The notes below the pieces were generated by a model. It was given only the letters and a program-made list of their open reading frames with translations. It was not told the origin of the DNA and did not search any database. A DNA stretch of 62,776 nt. Origin: a bacterium HR15 (GTDB lineage: Bacteria; Armatimonadota; Fimbriimonadia; Fimbriimonadales; GBS-DC). Numbering within the stretch: the stretch's first letter is position 1; each line of letters starts with the position of its first letter. The position numbers were made by a program, and so were the translations under genes. Shown here one piece after another: positions 7,860 through 16,893 of this stretch. The stretch is taken from contig BEHR01000019.1 in assembly GCA_002898555.1 (NCBI GenBank), positions 1 through 62,776 of the forward strand, read 5' to 3'.

Positions 7860-9554
7860 ATGCGACAGACACGGACTCGTATCGGGCTTTTTCTGACGCT
7901 AATGATGGGCGCACTCAATGCGCAGACCTTGGTGGACCCCTCGCTTACCGTGGAAACCGTGATCGGCAGCGGGATTGTGCAACCCGTCGCGATCGAGTTC
8001 CTGCGCCCCGATGACCCGAGCCGCTTCTTTCTGATTGAGCGAACTACGGGGCGGGTCAAACTCGTGGAGAACGGTAATGTGGTGGGCACGGTGCTGGACC
8101 TCCCCGTGAACTATAACAGCGAACGCGGATTGCTGGGTATCGCTCTCCACCCCGACTTCGCAACGAATGGCTATGTCTATCTCTACTACTCCCTCTCCAG
8201 CACAGGCAGCGATAGCGGCACGCAGAGCGCGTGGCTGGATAATCGGGTAGAACGCTATACCTGGAACGGCAGCGCACTGGTAAACCCTGTGCTGATTGTT
8301 TCCTTTCCGCGCGATTCGTCGCAAGCAAATGGTCCCAATCATGATGGCGGTGTCATTCTGTTCGGACCCGATGGCAAGCTTTATGGCGTAACGGGCGATC
8401 TCAATCGTGGGCGGTTTAGTAACCCTCGCATCGAGCAGAACACCAGTAGCACGGCAGTCGCTGGGGTGGGCGGCATTTTCCGGCTCAATCCCGACGGTTC
8501 CATTCCGCCCGATAATCCCTTTATCGCTCATAGCGACCCGCGCATTCGGCGGCTGTGGGCGTACGGTATCCGCAACAGCTTCGGGCTCACTTTCGATGCG
8601 CTCACGGGCAAACTCTGGCTGACCGAGAACGGTCCCGATGTGTACGACGAGATTAATCTGGTGGAGCGGGGCTTCAACAGCGGCTGGCTGAAGATTATGG
8701 GGCCCGATGCGCGCGACGCGACTTACAACGAGAACGGCAACACGGCTTTCGACGCGAGCGACCTGGTGATGTTGCCGAATGCCTACTATGCGGACCCCAT
8801 CTTTTCATGGCTGACCCCTATCGGGGTGGCTGCGATAGGTTTCCTGTGCAGCGCACGGTTCGAGCCGGGCACGCGCGACCAGGTAGTGGTGGGTGAATCG
8901 AACAATGGTCAGCTCTACTTTTTCCAAATGAACGCGGCACGCGACGATCTCATTCTGACAGGTGCTTTAGCCGATCGGGTGGCGGACAGCTCCACAGAGC
9001 GTAATCTTTCACGCTGGGGCAGTGGTTGGGGTATTGTAACCGATTTCAAGATAGGTCCCGATGGCTATCTCTATCTCTGCTCGATCTTTGCGAACAGGGT
9101 CTATCGTATCCGTCCTGTTAATCCCCCTGAGATTCTCAACGGCAAGGCGCGGTTGGAGGGGCGACAGGGGCTGCCTCTGGGCGTGCCCCTTACCCTTAAA
9201 CTCTATAGCGGCAGCACGCTCGTCCAGACCATCACCACCGCGCTGGACGCTTACGGGCGTTTCTCGGAGCGCGTCGCTGCCCCGGGCAGCTATACCCTGA
9301 AGGCAAAAGCGGGCAGCTACCTCTCGGTCAGCATCCCAAATGTGTCCATCGCCTCCGGGGGCTTCGCCTATCGGGAGCTGGCGTTCACGGTAAACGGGGA
9401 TGTGAACGGTGACGATGTGATAGACGACGCGGACCTGCTCGCGGTGCTGTTCGCCTTCGGCAGTAGCGACCCCAGCGCGGATGTGAACAACGATGGCATG
9501 GTGGACGACGCGGACTTGCTGACGGTGCTATTCAACTTCGGTGCGGGCGGTTAA
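7860..9554 (+). CDS. Secreted PQQ-type sugar dehydrogenase with C-terminal dockerin repeats
   Basis: 564 residues. Signal peptide (MRQTRTRIGLFLTLMMG, cleaved near LNAQ), then a six-bladed propeller of the glucose/sorbosone dehydrogenase family: RGLLGIALHPDFATNGYVYL, PNHDGGVILFGPDGKLY with the catalytic His, RLWAYGIRNSFGLTFD and LWLTENGPDVYDEIN. After it comes a beta-sandwich segment (about 420-500), then two Ca-binding dockerin type I repeats at the C-terminus (GDVNGDDVIDDADLLAVLF and ADVNNDGMVDDADLLTVLF). The dehydrogenase acts outside the membrane on sugars. Dockerins normally bind cohesins; none is seen here. The start at 7860 gives the signal peptide and matches the -10 box. Confidence 0.85.
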   Translation: MRQTRTRIGLFLTLMMGALNAQTLVDPSLTVETVIGSGIVQPVAIEFLRPDDPSRFFLIERTTGRVKLVENGNVVGTVLDLPVNYNSERGLLGIALHPDFATNGYVYLYYSLSSTGSDSGTQSAWLDNRVERYTWNGSALVNPVLIVSFPRDSSQANGPNHDGGVILFGPDGKLYGVTGDLNRGRFSNPRIEQNTSSTAVAGVGGIFRLNPDGSIPPDNPFIAHSDPRIRRLWAYGIRNSFGLTFDALTGKLWLTENGPDVYDEINLVERGFNSGWLKIMGPDARDATYNENGNTAFDASDLVMLPNAYYADPIFSWLTPIGVAAIGFLCSARFEPGTRDQVVVGESNNGQLYFFQMNAARDDLILTGALADRVADSSTERNLSRWGSGWGIVTDFKIGPDGYLYLCSIFANRVYRIRPVNPPEILNGKARLEGRQGLPLGVPLTLKLYSGSTLVQTITTALDAYGRFSERVAAPGSYTLKAKAGSYLSVSIPNVSIASGGFAYRELAFTVNGDVNGDDVIDDADLLAVLFAFGSSDPSADVNNDGMVDDADLLTVLFNFGAGG

Positions 9555-9558
9555 AAAA

Positions 9559-9584
9559 GAGGGGAGCGGTTCGCCGCTCCTCTC
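9559..9584 (-). terminator. Intrinsic terminator between sugar dehydrogenase and Rrf2 genes
   Basis: Stem GAGGGGAGCGG / CCGCTCCTCTC with a TTCG tetraloop. Followed by TTTTTT on the minus strand, so it terminates the Rrf2 gene; it lies right after the dehydrogenase stop and may stop both convergent transcripts. Confidence 0.75.
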
Positions 9585-9639
9585 ACCCCCTTTCAAAAGA
9601 CGATCAAAACCGCGCTACCCCTCCCTTTCGCTGCGCACT

Positions 9640-9694
9640 GCTCCATCAGAAAGCCTGCTTTCTCCTTTCACTTAGAGCAAGCTTCCGATGGAGC
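9640..9694. repeat. Inverted repeat downstream of the Rrf2 gene
   Basis: Arms GCTCCATCAGAAAG (9640-9653) and CTTCCGATGGAGC (9682-9694) pair with one mismatch and one bulge around a 28-nt loop. No T-run. Could fold in the 3' end of the Rrf2 mRNA; role unknown. Confidence 0.4.
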
Positions 9695-9714
9695 ATGCAG
9701 CAACTTTTGTGCCA

Positions 9715-10170
9715 TTACCCTTTCAGCATCTCCAAAACGCGTAGCCAGGGCGGGTTCTGGGTAGCGATTTGATCCAATGTGACGGTGCGCAGGGCTTGTT
9801 CGGCATCCTCGCGCAGGGCTTGCCAGAGGTGATGCGCAGCGCACGGTGTCTCGGCTCGGCATGGCGCACGATGATCCAGCAGGCAGTGGTGCTTCTCGAT
9901 GGGCCCTTCGATTGCCATGAGAATATCATAGAAGCTAATCTGGTCGGCGGGTCGGGTCAGCGAGAAGCCGCGCTGCACGCCACGATGGGGGCGCACGATA
10001 CCCGCCCGGGTGAGCAAATCGAAAATCGTGTAGAGGAAATGCACCGAGATGCCCGTCTCCTCTGCCAGCTCCTTGACCGTGACGATTGCGCCTTCACCAC
10101 GCTGTGCCAAATGCGCCAGTGCCCGAATCGCGTATTCCGTTCGTGCCCCGAAATCCAGCAATCGTATCAT
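9715..10170 (-). CDS. Rrf2-family transcriptional regulator (IscR/NsrR type)
   Basis: 151 residues from the ATG at 10170, which has GAGGTG at 6 nt; a GTG nine bases upstream is the alternative. A winged helix-turn-helix fills the N-terminal half (ARTEYAIRALAHLAQRGEG, then TVKELAEETGISVHFLYTI). Three Cys residues in HHCLLDHRAPCRAETPCAAH match the spacing region that ligates a [2Fe-2S] or [4Fe-4S] cluster in IscR, NsrR and RsrR, so it probably senses iron-sulfur status, NO or redox. No target gene is evident next to it; the iscA gene lies 18 kb away. It is transcribed alone and ends at a terminator. Confidence 0.85.
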   Translation of the reverse strand: MIRLLDFGARTEYAIRALAHLAQRGEGAIVTVKELAEETGISVHFLYTIFDLLTRAGIVRPHRGVQRGFSLTRPADQISFYDILMAIEGPIEKHHCLLDHRAPCRAETPCAAHHLWQALREDAEQALRTVTLDQIATQNPPWLRVLEMLKG

Positions 10171-10240
10171 CTCATTCACCTCATTCGGTTAATTGCCTCA
10201 TGATACCCTAAGTGAGTCAACGAATGCAAGGGGGCGTCTG

Positions 10241-13200
10241 TTATTGAGGCAGTTGTTTCAGGAGCACTTCGATGGCTTTGTCCAGTTGGCGATCGCGCCC
10301 TGCTGCTAAGTCGTCGGGCATGTCCTCCACGCGGTAATCGGGTTGTGCTCCGTTGCCCTCTAAATTCATGTTTTTATCGATGGTGTACCAACCGCGTCCT
10401 GGGGTGCTGATACGGCTGCCATCCATCAGGGTACGCTGTCCTGTGCTGATGACTCCACCTGCGGTGGGCATGCCCACGAGCGGTCCGCGTTTGAGGGTTT
10501 TGATGGCGTGCGCGAAAATTTCCGCGTTGCTAAAGCTTGCCTCGTTGCACAGCACGGCAATCGGTTTTGTCCATTCGGGCAGTGGCAGGCGGTCATGCGG
10601 GTAGCCTGGTTTGCCGTTGCGCCCGACGGTATAGGCGTGGCGTGGTACATGCAGGATGGCGAGTAGATAATCTGCCGTGCGCCCACCGCCGTTGAAGCGC
10701 ACATCGATCACCAGCCCTTGCTTGCCGTAGGCGGCGGCATAGAGGTCGCGAATGAACTCGCGCAGGCTCTGCTCGCCCATCGCCTGAATATGCACATAGC
10801 CCAGCTTGCCGCCGCTTTTGCTCTCCACATAATGGCGATTGCGCTGCACCCAATCGCGATAGCGGGCGTTGTTGTACTCATTGATGGAAATCGGGCGCAG
10901 AGAGACGGTGCGTTCCTTGCCATCGGGTTGGCGGAGAAGCAGCTCCACGCGCTCGCCCACTTTGCCCTCCAGCAGTTGCCAGACATTGGTGGTCGCGGTC
11001 AGGCGTTGTCCGTCGATAGCAAGCACACGCTCGCCTGGCTGAAGGTTCACATCCTTGCGTGCTGCGGGCGTACCCGGAATAACGCGCTCGATGAGCAAGC
11101 CCTCGCCGTCACGACGGTTGCTCCACACCACACCCAGCATGCCAGTCGGGCGACCGCTTTCTGCCTCTTCACGCGGCAGGCTGAAGCTCACATGGGAGGA
11201 GCGCAACTCCCCCAGCAACATATAGACCACCGCTGTAAAATCCCTGTCGCTCTGGGCGTAGGGCAAGAAAGGGCGATACTTGGTGCGCATGGCGTTCCAG
11301 TTGACGCCGTGGAAATACGGGTCATAGAAGGTTTCGTTCAGGGTGCGCCACACAGCATCCAGCAGATAGGCGCGTTCCGCGTCGGTCTGAATGCGTATCT
11401 TGACTTCCGTGCTGGTCGCCTGGGGGCTGCCTCCCGCCGCAGAAATGCGTTGCAAGCGTCCTCGACTGAGAAAATAGAGGGTTTTTCCGTCGCTACTCCA
11501 GGTGATTTGGGAAGGAGCCAGACCACCTGTGGTAAGCCGTTTTTCGTCTGTACCATCCCACTTGATGGTGTAGAGGTCGGATTGCCCCTGATAGGCGGTA
11601 CGATAAGCGATGCGCTCGGCATCGGGTGAGATAACCGCTTCCTGCACGCCATCTGCATAGCGCGTCACGGGGCGGATGCGCAAATGGATGTCCTCAAAAT
11701 CGATTTGCACCGCTTTGGGTTTCGGCTCGGTGGAACCTCGCCCCCCATTTTGCTCGCTTTTCTCCTCTTTTTGGGGTGGGTCGTAGCGAGCATCCTCCTC
11801 GTCCTCGCGATCGGCGCGAGTCTTCTCGTCATCCTCTTTGCGCAAAAAGACGAAATAGATATTCGGGCTATCGGTATCTCGCTCGGACAGGAAGACCAGC
11901 GCGCGTCCATCCGCTGACCATGAGGGCGAGCTGTCGTTGCGTGGGTGGCGCGTGATGTTGACTGGCTCGCCTCCATCCACCGATATAATCCAGATGTCGG
12001 AGTTGTAATTCTCATCCTCTTGTTCATAAGCAAGCCAGCGACTATCGGGCGACCAGACGAACTCGCCCAAGTTCCAGTGTTTGACCAGCGTGCGCTCCTG
12101 CCGGGTCTGCAGGTCCATCACCACAAGGTCGCCTGCGCCGCGTCGGAAGGCGAGTTTTTTGCCGTCGGGCGAGACGCGCGGCGACGATTCGCTCTCTAAG
12201 GTCTGAGTGAGCCGCTCGGTTTTGAGCTTGCGGGCACGGCGCAGACGCGGCTCGTTGGGCTCGTCTGAGCTAACCCGATAAAGATCCATCTGGCCGTCAC
12301 GCTCCGAGGCGAACACCAGGCTGTCGGGCAGCCAGCTCAGCCCCGATTCGGGTTCGATTGTCTCGCTCAAGTTGCGCGTGATGCCACCATCGGGAAAACG
12401 GGTGATGAACACCTCGCCACGCACCACAAACGCCACTTCCTTCCCGTTGGGCGAAATGGCGTACTCTGAGAGGTTGCCCGAAAGAGTGCGCACCACCTCC
12501 GGAGTGCCCCGTGTATCACTCACGGGGATCGTCAGCGCAATCGGTTCTGGCTGCCCGTTGGGCAGCTCCAGCCGATAGATATTCATCCCTTGCTCAAAGG
12601 TGATTACTTTGCCGTTCGCGCTGATTTGCGGGAAGCGCACGCCGTCATCCTTGAAATGAGTCAGCGGTCGCACGCGTCGGGTGGCGATGTCCATCGCATA
12701 GAGGTTATAGGTGCCGTCGCGCTCCGACACAAAGTAGAGTGTGCGCCCATCGGCTGACCACATAGGGAAGGTATCTGGGGTGTCGGTCTCGGTCAGGCGG
12801 GTGAAACGATTTGTTTCCAGGTGGTGCAGCCACAGGTCGCCCGTCGCGCTGCCGCGATAGCCTTTGCGCCACCATGCGCTGTCGCGTCGCACAAACACCA
12901 CCTGCTTGCCATCGGGCGAGAGAGCAGCGGGCGTACCCTCCACATCGTGCAAGCGGTAAGGCGTGCCGCCTGCTAACCGCGCCACATAGGGCACAAACCG
13001 CACGCCATACGGCTCCCAATCCCGTTGCGACTCGAAAATCACCGCCTGACTGTCGGGTGTCCAGCCCAAAGCGCGATCCCGTCCCGAAAACCATGTGAGC
13101 CGCTGAACATGCCCTGTGTCCAGATGCAGCACGAACACATCATCGTTGCCGAAACGGTCGGAGGTGAAGGCAATTTTTTTGCCGTCGGGCGACCAGACGG

Positions 13201-13417
13201 GTGCAAAGTCATAGCCCTCATGGACAGTGAGCCGTTGCGCCAGCCCGCCGGTGATAGGCGCCAGCCACAGATCCCCCTGATAAGAAAAGACCACGCGCGT
13301 ACCATCGGGCGAGGGCGCAGGATAACGCGCGAACTGAATAGGGGTCTGAGCCAATCCGAGCAAGGGCGCAAAGAAAAGCAGTCCCATCATCCACCATCCA
13401 TGTCTGTACATCATCAT
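10241..13417 (-). CDS. Tricorn-like S41 peptidase with WD40/TolB-type propellers and PDZ
   Basis: 1058 residues. Signal peptide at the N-terminus (ending LLGLAQ), then two beta-propeller segments built of TolB/PD40 repeats ([39 protein letters not shown] and more) to about residue 660, interrupted by a charged linker near 530-580. A PDZ domain follows (about 740-840: [12 protein letters not shown]), then an S41 tail-specific protease core with [18 protein letters not shown] and the nucleophile Ser in [11 protein letters not shown] near residue 960. The family degrades peptides in the periplasm or on the surface. Three consecutive ATGs follow GGAGG; the third (13411) has the best spacing. The first overlaps the stop of the truncated DUF488 gene. 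Confidence 0.88.
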   Translation of the reverse strand: MMMYRHGWWMMGLLFFAPLLGLAQTPIQFARYPAPSPDGTRVVFSYQGDLWLAPITGGLAQRLTVHEGYDFAPVWSPDGKKIAFTSDRFGNDDVFVLHLDTGHVQRLTWFSGRDRALGWTPDSQAVIFESQRDWEPYGVRFVPYVARLAGGTPYRLHDVEGTPAALSPDGKQVVFVRRDSAWWRKGYRGSATGDLWLHHLETNRFTRLTETDTPDTFPMWSADGRTLYFVSERDGTYNLYAMDIATRRVRPLTHFKDDGVRFPQISANGKVITFEQGMNIYRLELPNGQPEPIALTIPVSDTRGTPEVVRTLSGNLSEYAISPNGKEVAFVVRGEVFITRFPDGGITRNLSETIEPESGLSWLPDSLVFASERDGQMDLYRVSSDEPNEPRLRRARKLKTERLTQTLESESSPRVSPDGKKLAFRRGAGDLVVMDLQTRQERTLVKHWNLGEFVWSPDSRWLAYEQEDENYNSDIWIISVDGGEPVNITRHPRNDSSPSWSADGRALVFLSERDTDSPNIYFVFLRKEDDEKTRADREDEEDARYDPPQKEEKSEQNGGRGSTEPKPKAVQIDFEDIHLRIRPVTRYADGVQEAVISPDAERIAYRTAYQGQSDLYTIKWDGTDEKRLTTGGLAPSQITWSSDGKTLYFLSRGRLQRISAAGGSPQATSTEVKIRIQTDAERAYLLDAVWRTLNETFYDPYFHGVNWNAMRTKYRPFLPYAQSDRDFTAVVYMLLGELRSSHVSFSLPREEAESGRPTGMLGVVWSNRRDGEGLLIERVIPGTPAARKDVNLQPGERVLAIDGQRLTATTNVWQLLEGKVGERVELLLRQPDGKERTVSLRPISINEYNNARYRDWVQRNRHYVESKSGGKLGYVHIQAMGEQSLREFIRDLYAAAYGKQGLVIDVRFNGGGRTADYLLAILHVPRHAYTVGRNGKPGYPHDRLPLPEWTKPIAVLCNEASFSNAEIFAHAIKTLKRGPLVGMPTAGGVISTGQRTLMDGSRISTPGRGWYTIDKNMNLEGNGAQPDYRVEDMPDDLAAGRDRQLDKAIEVLLKQLPQ

Positions 13418-13841
13418 CCTCCCAACCGCTTCGATTCGTTCCCAAGGGCTTTGTGCGAGGCACCGAGTTCAAATTCTTCAAATAAGGAGGCGGTCTGCTT
13501 TGTGAGCCGCTCCGATTCACTTAGCAAACTGCCGTTAGCGCGAATATGCAGCACATCGATCCCCCGTGCTTTCAGTAAATATTGCGCAATCAGTTTGGCG
13601 CGGTGGCAATCGTTGGGATCCTCTTCGGAACACATTAATGCGACACGGGCATAGGGCAGCTCCAGCAATTGCTGCAGAGCGTTCTGGAAAAACGGTTTCT
13701 GCACCACGCGCTCGTATAGCACCTGTCCCGTCTCGGCATAGCAGGCGCGGTCCTCGGGAAAACCACCCAAGCTATCTCCGCAAAAATGGTACTCGATACC
13801 ACCCGATCTCAGCCAAGAGGTCAGCGATTCGCGCCCGAAAT
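13414..13841 (-). pseudogene. DUF488 protein truncated at a CRISPR repeat
   Basis: About 143 codons of a DUF488-family protein. The C-terminal signature MCSEEDPNDCHRAKLIAQYL with the conserved CHR is intact, as is SLTSWLRSGGIEYHF...LGG. Complete family members start with a YTIGHS-type strand and a DVR motif about 40 residues earlier; here this part is absent. The frame upstream of HFGRES runs straight into the CRISPR repeat at 13842-13871 and meets a stop within it; only a TTG inside the repeat could serve as start. So the gene has lost its 5' end precisely at the repeat boundary. Function of DUF488 proteins is not well defined. The gene stop overlaps the ATG of the tricorn-like gene. Confidence 0.7.
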
Positions 13842-13935
13842 GCTTCAATCCCTCACAGGTAGGCTAAAAACTCCCATGCAAACGCAGCAGTTCAAGAAAC
13901 CGCTCGTTTCAATCCCTCACAGGTAGGCTAAAAAC
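13842..13935 (-). CRISPR. Two-repeat CRISPR mini-array 1
   Basis: Two 30-bp repeats at 13842-13871 and 13906-13935 (plus-strand start GTTTCAATCCCTC, end TAGGCTAAAAAC; the first has C for T at position 2) separated by a 34-bp unique spacer. In the crRNA sense (minus strand) the repeat ends GGATTGAAAC, the typical handle of type I-B and III repeats such as those of Clostridium thermocellum. The conserved leader lies at 13936-14072. No cas gene is in the window, so it would depend on Cas proteins encoded elsewhere. Confidence 0.75.
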
Positions 13936-14072
13936 CACCCCCTACACGGGGGTCAGCCATCCCGCTGAGTAAGGGCGAATAATGATTCGCCCCTAAAAGC
14001 CCAATTGTCAAGGTGCATACGCTTTGCCCGTTGGCGACTATACTCTACCCTATCGATGACAACAAAGTCAAG
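13936..14072 (-). promoter_or_regulatory. CRISPR leader copy 1
   Basis: About 135 bp upstream (minus sense) of mini-array 1, conserved at 16992-17128. It holds on the minus strand TTGACT, 18 nt, TAGAGT as a promoter facing the repeats, an internal TTGACAATT segment, the palindrome at 13973-13993, and a CCCCC/GGGGG hairpin touching the first repeat. Confidence 0.6.
13973..13993. repeat. Palindrome GGGCGAAT-AATG-ATTCGCCC
   Basis: Short interspersed palindrome inside leader copy 1; other copies at 14180-14197 and 17031-17050. Function unknown, REP-like. Confidence 0.6.
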
Positions 14073-14076
14073 GGGC

Positions 14077-14149
14077 GAAATTTTTTCTCCGACCCCGCGC
14101 GGCAAAATTTTCTTTTCCGACCCAGACGGGTACCCCGGAGAAAAATTTC
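14077..14149. repeat. AT-armed palindromic repeat (GAAATTTTTTCTCCG family)
   Basis: Arms GAAATTTTTTCTCCG and CGGAGAAAAATTTC enclose an inner copy (CAAAATTTTCTTTTCCGACCC) and GGGTACCCCGG. Other copies at 20437-20470, 23948-23985, 39849-39899, 43471-43543 and 57423-57462. Confidence 0.65.
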
Positions 14150-14179
14150 GGCCGTCGATCTGGTAGTGATTTGAGTAAT

Positions 14180-14197
14180 GGCGAATAATGATTCGCC
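14180..14197. repeat. Palindrome copy GGCGAATAATGATTCGCC
   Basis: Second copy of the short palindrome found in the CRISPR leader, here upstream of the methyltransferase gene. Confidence 0.55.
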
Positions 14198-14276
14198 CCT
14201 AAGGGCAAAAAGTCGGCGATCGACGACAAGAGGGTTGTTGTCATAGCGCTCCAACACAGGGGCGTGCCAGGGTGGG

Positions 14277-14282
14277 TATACT
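14277..14282 (+). promoter_or_regulatory. -10 box of the restriction-modification operon
   Basis: TGGGTATACT, hexamer ending 9 nt before the methyltransferase ATG at 14292; no Shine-Dalgarno between, hence a near-leaderless transcript. Confidence 0.5.
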
Positions 14283-14291
14283 TTCGGTAGT

Positions 14292-15185
14292 ATGCTGCGG
14301 TCTGATGAGGCGCAACTTGCGCCGTTTCTGAATCGGATTGTACATGGCGACTGTCGCGAGGTGTTGAAACAGTTGCCCGATGAGAGTATCGATCTCATCA
14401 TTACCTCGCCGCCCTATGCCGATCAGCGGAAAGATGTATACGGTGGCATTCACCCTGATCAATATGTCGAATGGTTTCTGCCTATTAGCGCTGAGTTGAA
14501 ACGCGTCCTGAAACGCACAGGGTCATTTATTCTGAACATTAAGGAGCGTGTGGTGAATGGCGAACGCCATACCTATGTGCTGGAGCTAATCATCGAAATG
14601 CGCAAGCAGGGCTGGCTCTGGACCGAGGAATATATCTGGCATAAAAAGAACTGCTATCCCGGCAAGTGGCCCAATCGCTTCCGCGACGCCTGGGAACGAT
14701 TGCTGCATTTCACAAAGCAGCGACAGTTCAAAATGTTTCAGGAGGCGGTGATGGTGCCGATGGGCAGATGGCGACATGGGCGCCTTAAGAAATTGGGTGA
14801 GAATGATCTCTACCGGTTTAACTCGCGGGCAGGCAGTGGTTTTGGCAAGCGTGTGGCAAATTGGCTTGGACGCGAGTATGCTTACCCAACGAATGTTCTC
14901 CATATGGCGACCGAGTGCTACAACCGCTATCATGCGGCTACTTTTCCCGTCGACCTTCCCGCATGGTTCATCAAGCTGTTCACTGAGCCAGGGGATGTGG
15001 TGCTAGATCCCTTTATGGGCTCAGGCACTACGGCAGTGGCTTGTGTGCGACTTGACCGCCGATATATCGGCATCGAAATTATGGAGGAATATGTCCGCTT
15101 GGCTGAAGAGCGCATCGCTAAGGAACAGCCTGAGCCGAATCTCTATACCTTTGCAGAAAGCAGGGAAACTTATGAATCCAAATGA
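14292..15185 (+). CDS. Site-specific DNA methyltransferase, beta class (m4C-type motif)
   Basis: 297 residues. Motif order is beta class: the catalytic motif IV LIITSPPYADQ lies near residue 40 and the AdoMet-binding motif I DVVLDPFMGSGTTAVAC near residue 245. A Ser before PPY (SPPY rather than NPPY or DPPY) is typical of N4-cytosine methyltransferases, so m4C is the likelier product, though m6A cannot be excluded. The target-recognition region between is unassigned. The gene overlaps the restriction endonuclease gene by 14 bp and together with the kinase-like gene forms an operon. It protects host DNA against the partner nuclease. Confidence 0.88.
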   Translation: MLRSDEAQLAPFLNRIVHGDCREVLKQLPDESIDLIITSPPYADQRKDVYGGIHPDQYVEWFLPISAELKRVLKRTGSFILNIKERVVNGERHTYVLELIIEMRKQGWLWTEEYIWHKKNCYPGKWPNRFRDAWERLLHFTKQRQFKMFQEAVMVPMGRWRHGRLKKLGENDLYRFNSRAGSGFGKRVANWLGREYAYPTNVLHMATECYNRYHAATFPVDLPAWFIKLFTEPGDVVLDPFMGSGTTAVACVRLDRRYIGIEIMEEYVRLAEERIAKEQPEPNLYTFAESRETYESK

Positions 15186-15933
15186 TTTGGAACAGCTGAT
15201 AAGGTCCTGTATAGATGAATTCTATCGTAGGCGAATTGAAAATCTATCGAAACTGCGCCTGCATGAAGTTCTAAGGCGTAGAAACCCCTATTTACTACGC
15301 GCGGTCGGATTTCGTACAGCCGTCGAATTAGCAGAATATCTCCTCCGTCTCCACACCCAAGCTTCGGATGAGACTATCTTTGGCGATGCCTTTGTAGAAC
15401 CTATTGTGCTGGCAGTTAGTCAAGGGAAAAAGTCCTCTGCTAAGGGGATTGACATCGAAATCGAAACAGAGACTGCTTACAAGGCTGTTGCTGTTAAATC
15501 GGGTCCAAATGTTTTTAACTCCAGTCAAGTCGCACGCATGAATGACGAATTCCAAGAACTACAAAATCGCCTACGCCAGCATCTACAACGGCTGGGCAAA
15601 CAATTTGACCCCATCCTTGGCTGCTCATACGGCAGGCGTAACAGCCCGCCCACTAAGCGGCGTCACTATCGTCTCGTCGCTGGACAAGCATTTTGGCACG
15701 AATTGACAGGGGATACAAACTTTTACCTTAAACTCATCCATTTGATGCGAAATTATCCCGAACAATATCGCTATCAATATGAAGAGGAGTGGGCAAAGGC
15801 TATAAACCGTTTTACACGCGCGCTCTTGAACGATTTTGCCACGGAAGACGGAAGGCTCAACTGGGAGAAAATTGTGGAATTCAATTCGGCATGGACTAAT
15901 AACACCATTGAGGAGGCAATTGTCGATGAATAA
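15172..15933 (+). CDS. Type II restriction endonuclease, PmeII-like family
   Basis: 253 residues from the ATG at 15172, which lies inside the 3' end of the methyltransferase gene. It resembles PmeII-family type II endonucleases along its length: IENLSKLRLHEVLRRRNPYL, ETIFGDAFVEPIV, KGIDIEIETETAYKAVAVKS, GCSYGR and FNSAW. The segment IDIEIE...AVAVKSG fits a PD-(D/E)XK-type active site (acidic pair then Val-x-Val-Lys). It cleaves unmodified DNA at a site I cannot predict. Sequence composition is more AT-rich than neighbours, consistent with horizontal transfer. Its stop overlaps the start of the next gene (ATGAATAA). Confidence 0.75.
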   Translation: MNPNDLEQLIRSCIDEFYRRRIENLSKLRLHEVLRRRNPYLLRAVGFRTAVELAEYLLRLHTQASDETIFGDAFVEPIVLAVSQGKKSSAKGIDIEIETETAYKAVAVKSGPNVFNSSQVARMNDEFQELQNRLRQHLQRLGKQFDPILGCSYGRRNSPPTKRRHYRLVAGQAFWHELTGDTNFYLKLIHLMRNYPEQYRYQYEEEWAKAINRFTRALLNDFATEDGRLNWEKIVEFNSAWTNNTIEEAIVDE

Positions 15934-16834
15934 AGTGATTGTTGGCTTGGAGGGAGGTGGGACGAAGACGGGCTGTGCCGTATTAGATGAGCGGGGCACG
16001 CTGCTTGCGTATGCCGAGGGGGGTCCCGCCAATCTGAACTTTGTCAGCGAGGCGGTGCAGCGCGAATCGTTCGAAACCGCCATCGAAGGGGCACTTCAAG
16101 GAATCGAGGCGCCCGTGCTGGCGCTGGGCTATACTGTGGCAGGATCCCGCGCTAACTGGGACTGGGTGTTGCAACGGCTGGGTAATCCCGTCGCCATCCC
16201 TGTCGAAGAACCGCGTATGGCGTTCGTCAGCACAGGAAGCCTCTATGCGCATGGCATCGCCGTCGTCGCCGGCACAGGTTCTATTCTTGCTGCCTTCAAG
16301 GCTGACCAGCTGGTGCGTGTCGTTGGGGGATGGGGGTCGCTGTTGGGAGATGAGGGCAGTGCCTATGATGTAGCCATCCAAGCCTTGCGTGCCGCGGCTC
16401 GCGCCTGGGATGGGCGCGATTCGGAGACCAAACTTGTCCAAGCCGCCCTACGCTACTTCAAGGTGCGCCAATTGGACGAACTGATCCCGCTTTTCTATCA
16501 GCAGGGTGTACCCCGCCATCAGGTAGCAGGCTTTGCGCAGAAAGTGGTTCGGCTCGCTGAACAAGGCGACCGAAAAGCGCAAGCCATCGTGGTCACCAGC
16601 GCGTTCATTCTTGCCCATGACGCGATTGCGTGTGCGCGGGGGCTGTTTCAGCCCGAGGATGCGTTTCGCGTCGCGATCACGGGCGGCATGTTCCGTGGAC
16701 GCACCCTTTTCCGCAAAACCTTTGAGGTGTGCTTCCTCGAAGCCTTTCCCCATGCGAACCTGCGCACACCCCTAATGCAGCCCGCCGTCGCGGTGGCAAA
16801 AATCGCATGGCAGCGTGTGAAGGGAAAAAGGTGA
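15926..16834 (+). CDS. BadF/BadG/BcrA/BcrD ATPase-family kinase (N-acetylglucosamine kinase-like)
   Basis: 302 residues. ASKHA-fold phosphate loops are visible: VGLEGGGTKTGCAVLD at the N-terminus (phosphate 1), IAVVAGTGSILAAF (phosphate 2), GGWGSLLGDEGSAYDV and AITGGMFRG (adenosine motif). This pattern is shared by eukaryotic-type N-acetylglucosamine kinases and the BadF ATPase family; the sugar kinase reading is preferred because there are no iron-sulfur Cys ligands of the benzoyl-CoA reductase type. Its ATG at 15926 overlaps the restriction enzyme stop, and GAGGAGG lies 11 nt upstream, so it is co-transcribed with the restriction system, an odd pairing that may be historical rather than functional. 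Confidence 0.8.
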   Translation: MNKVIVGLEGGGTKTGCAVLDERGTLLAYAEGGPANLNFVSEAVQRESFETAIEGALQGIEAPVLALGYTVAGSRANWDWVLQRLGNPVAIPVEEPRMAFVSTGSLYAHGIAVVAGTGSILAAFKADQLVRVVGGWGSLLGDEGSAYDVAIQALRAAARAWDGRDSETKLVQAALRYFKVRQLDELIPLFYQQGVPRHQVAGFAQKVVRLAEQGDRKAQAIVVTSAFILAHDAIACARGLFQPEDAFRVAITGGMFRGRTLFRKTFEVCFLEAFPHANLRTPLMQPAVAVAKIAWQRVKGKR

Positions 16835-16836
16835 GC

Positions 16837-16893
16837 CTACTTCCTGCGCTCCAGCTTCACATGCCCATCTGCATAGAGAACAACAATCGCCTC
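16837..16893 (-). pseudogene. 3' remnant of a pilin gene abutting a CRISPR repeat
   Basis: Nineteen codons on the minus strand read EAIVVLYADGHVKLERRK and a TAG stop. The ADGHVK ending is the C-terminal hallmark of DUF1559-type pilins, as in the FADGHAKGY of the pilin at 57790. The frame begins exactly at the border of the CRISPR repeat at 16894, so the rest of the gene is missing. Confidence 0.5.

Noticed and set aside
10718-11629. 303-residue plus-strand frame opposite the tricorn-like gene
   Set aside because: Shadow of a conserved S41/PDZ coding region.
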